NCBI GenBank assembly: GCA_031273735.1
Contig: JAISRI010000222.1
Location: forward strand, 1 to 6,044
DNA length: 6,044 bases
Direction: 5' to 3'
DNA from: Helicobacteraceae bacterium
Lineage (GTDB): Bacteria; Campylobacterota; Campylobacteria; Campylobacterales; SZUA-545
Part shown: positions 5,085 to 6,044 of the stretch, in pieces
Numbering within the stretch: position 1 is the first letter of the stretch
How the letters are laid out: every line of letters starts with the position of its first letter
Position numbers and translations under genes: made by a program
The notes under the pieces: generated by a model
What the model saw: the letters and a program-made list of their open reading frames with translations, nothing else
Told to the model about the DNA's origin: nothing
Databases searched by the model: none

Positions 5085-5843
5085 ATGAAAACGAATTTAT
5101 TTACGGTGATCGCTCTTGCGGCGGCGTTTTGCTTTTCTGGGTGCGAAAGCGATAGTTCGGACGAAGCCCGCGCTTACGATCGACAAAAATCTCTCGACGA
5201 CGGCGACTACGCGAAAGTTTTAGAGCTGACAAAAAATTGCGGCGGCGATCAAGCGTGCTTGATGGATAGGGGCGCGGCTTATATGGGATTGGCGGGATTT
5301 GACGCGCCCACGATTATCGAGGCGGTAACGGACGAAAAGGACGATAATAAACGCTATTTCGAGCTGCTCTCGGACAAGATTAAACCAGACGCGAACGAAC
5401 GCCTTAAAGATGCGAACGTTACCTACGGGAGCGTTATTTCGGCGCGCGGCAAAAGCGTCGCCGATTGCGTAGGTTTTGGAACTTCGCTTAACTCATACGA
5501 AAAGGACGCTTGCTTTAATCGCGGATTAACGGCGATCGGCAGAAGCGCCGTTATAGCCGACGAAGTCGCAAAATTATACGACGAACTAAGCGGTTGCGGC
5601 AATACGATCGACGTTTGCTTTCCCGATAGCGCCGATCTTAACGCTTCTTTGCGAGACGCGGTAGAGTTGATCTGGGACGAATCGGAGGTTTTGATTGATA
5701 TGATCGACGTTGGCGATTCCGACGTTAAAGAAAAGGTTGAAGAGATCAAAGCGGATATTTGCAAAAATTTATCCCCTTGCACGAAACAAGACGTGATCGA
5801 CAATCTCGACAATATATTTCAATACATTATAGAAAATAGATAG
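5085..5843 (+). CDS. Cysteine-rich predicted outer-membrane or periplasmic lipoprotein
   Basis: A 252-residue lipoprotein: a lysine followed by a hydrophobic stretch and the lipobox FSGC, with Cys20 the lipidated residue and acidic Ser/Asp/Glu residues after it, so probably sent to the outer membrane. The mature chain is acidic and mainly helical. YAKVLELTKNCGGDQACLMDRGAAYMGLAGF (42-72) has the look of a TPR-like helix pair. Eight further cysteines fall in four spaced pairs: 52/58, 128/143, 171/178 and 226/232, suggesting disulfides formed in the periplasm. The next gene, a beta-barrel-like protein, begins nine bases after its stop, so the two are co-transcribed and probably work together at the outer membrane (inference). 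I have an impression of similar lipoproteins in Sulfurimonas-like genomes but cannot name a characterised family. Confidence 0.85.
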   Translation: MKTNLFTVIALAAAFCFSGCESDSSDEARAYDRQKSLDDGDYAKVLELTKNCGGDQACLMDRGAAYMGLAGFDAPTIIEAVTDEKDDNKRYFELLSDKIKPDANERLKDANVTYGSVISARGKSVADCVGFGTSLNSYEKDACFNRGLTAIGRSAVIADEVAKLYDELSGCGNTIDVCFPDSADLNASLRDAVELIWDESEVLIDMIDVGDSDVKEKVEEIKADICKNLSPCTKQDVIDNLDNIFQYIIENR

Positions 5844-5852
5844 GCGAAAATT

Positions 5853-6044
5853 ATGCAAAAAACAACGTTATCGATCGCGGCGGTTTTAGCGCTGGCGGTT
5901 TCGGCGCAAGCGCTAAATTACGAGTATAGACAAGTTTACAAAGATCCGAAAATAATGGGCGCGGGCGGCGCGAACGTCGCTATGGGCGGCAGTTTTAACG
6001 CGGTCTTTAGCAACCCTGCGGGTTTGGCTAAAATCCCGCAAGAG
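5853..6044 (+). CDS. Outer-membrane beta-barrel-like protein, TraF/FadL-type (partial)
   Basis: First 64 residues of an exported protein cut by the right edge. Residues 1-20 form a Sec signal peptide (charged start, hydrophobic core AAVLALAV, cleavage after AQA). The mature start then shows MGAGGANVAMGG (35-46) and FSNPAGLAKI (52-61). The pattern of a glycine-rich MG.GGA.VA segment followed by a NPAGL motif is typical of outer-membrane barrels in the FadL/OmpP1, PorV and TraF_2 (so-called conjugal transfer TraF-like) group; the last is what I would expect in this phylum. The ATG at 5853 has only a weak AGG eight bases upstream. It follows the cysteine-rich lipoprotein by nine bases. Without the remaining sequence the exact family and any transported substrate cannot be set. 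A link to conjugation is not implied. Confidence 0.72.
   Translation, partial: MQKTTLSIAAVLALAVSAQALNYEYRQVYKDPKIMGAGGANVAMGGSFNAVFSNPAGLAKIPQE

Noticed and set aside
5423..5812. A 129-codon open frame on the minus strand within the cysteine-rich lipoprotein gene
   Set aside because: It is fully antisense to a gene with a lipobox and strong ribosome binding site, and is serine-rich and without motifs, as antisense frames commonly are in this base composition.
5853..6044. Evidence of a conjugation system from the TraF-like start of the last gene
   Set aside because: The TraF_2 name covers chromosomal outer-membrane barrel proteins; no other transfer gene is in the window.

Overview
The window looks like chromosomal DNA of a Campylobacterota (formerly Epsilonproteobacteria). 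The basis is gene content and protein style, not a database match. fabD, mtnN (pfs) and a TtcA-type PP-loop gene lie next to one another in Campylobacter-type genomes as I remember them, and the MtnN proteins carry Helicobacter/Campylobacter-like signatures (VQHDVD, PLGFIPE). Base composition is fairly balanced and GATC-containing words are strikingly common, unlike the AT-rich cultured Campylobacter and Helicobacter, so an uncultured or less-studied lineage is likely (inference). There is no mobile element, CRISPR array, tRNA or rRNA. Coding density is very high and the longest gene-free stretch is about 96 bases.

Layout. Positions 1-1324 (minus strand) hold fabD, with its stop overlapping the start of a first mtnN copy that runs off the left edge. 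Positions 1382-2883 (plus) hold a two-gene unit: a HEAT-repeat-like protein overlapping by 4 bases with a P-loop/AAA+-like ATPase, ending at a probable terminator. Positions 2920-3489 (minus) hold a convergent small lipoprotein of unknown function. Positions 3586-5030 (plus) hold a second, complete mtnN overlapping by 4 bases with a ttcA-family gene, preceded by a good -10 element and followed by a compact terminator. Positions 5085-6044 (plus) hold a cysteine-rich lipoprotein followed 9 bases later by the start of an outer-membrane beta-barrel-like protein cut by the right edge.

Functionally, FabD supplies malonyl-ACP for fatty acid synthesis. MtnN recycles S-adenosylhomocysteine and methylthioadenosine, and in this phylum can also serve menaquinone synthesis through aminodeoxyfutalosine. 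TtcA thiolates tRNA cytidine 32. The last two genes belong to the cell envelope.

The main surprise is the pair of mtnN genes in opposite orientation, about 3.2 kb apart start to start. They look as if an ancestral fabD-mtnN-ttcA operon had been split with mtnN duplicated at the break: one copy stayed with fabD and the other with ttcA. The two copies are mosaic: about half identical over residues 1-45, but about 88% identical (with perfect 47- and 35-base blocks) over residues 46-128. This pattern suggests gene conversion. The second copy has changed the substrate-pocket motif IGAM to IVAR. Other points of interest are the loss of one of the three TtcA iron-sulfur cysteines, the unfamiliar HEAT/ATPase pair, and the density of CGATCG/GCGATCGC.
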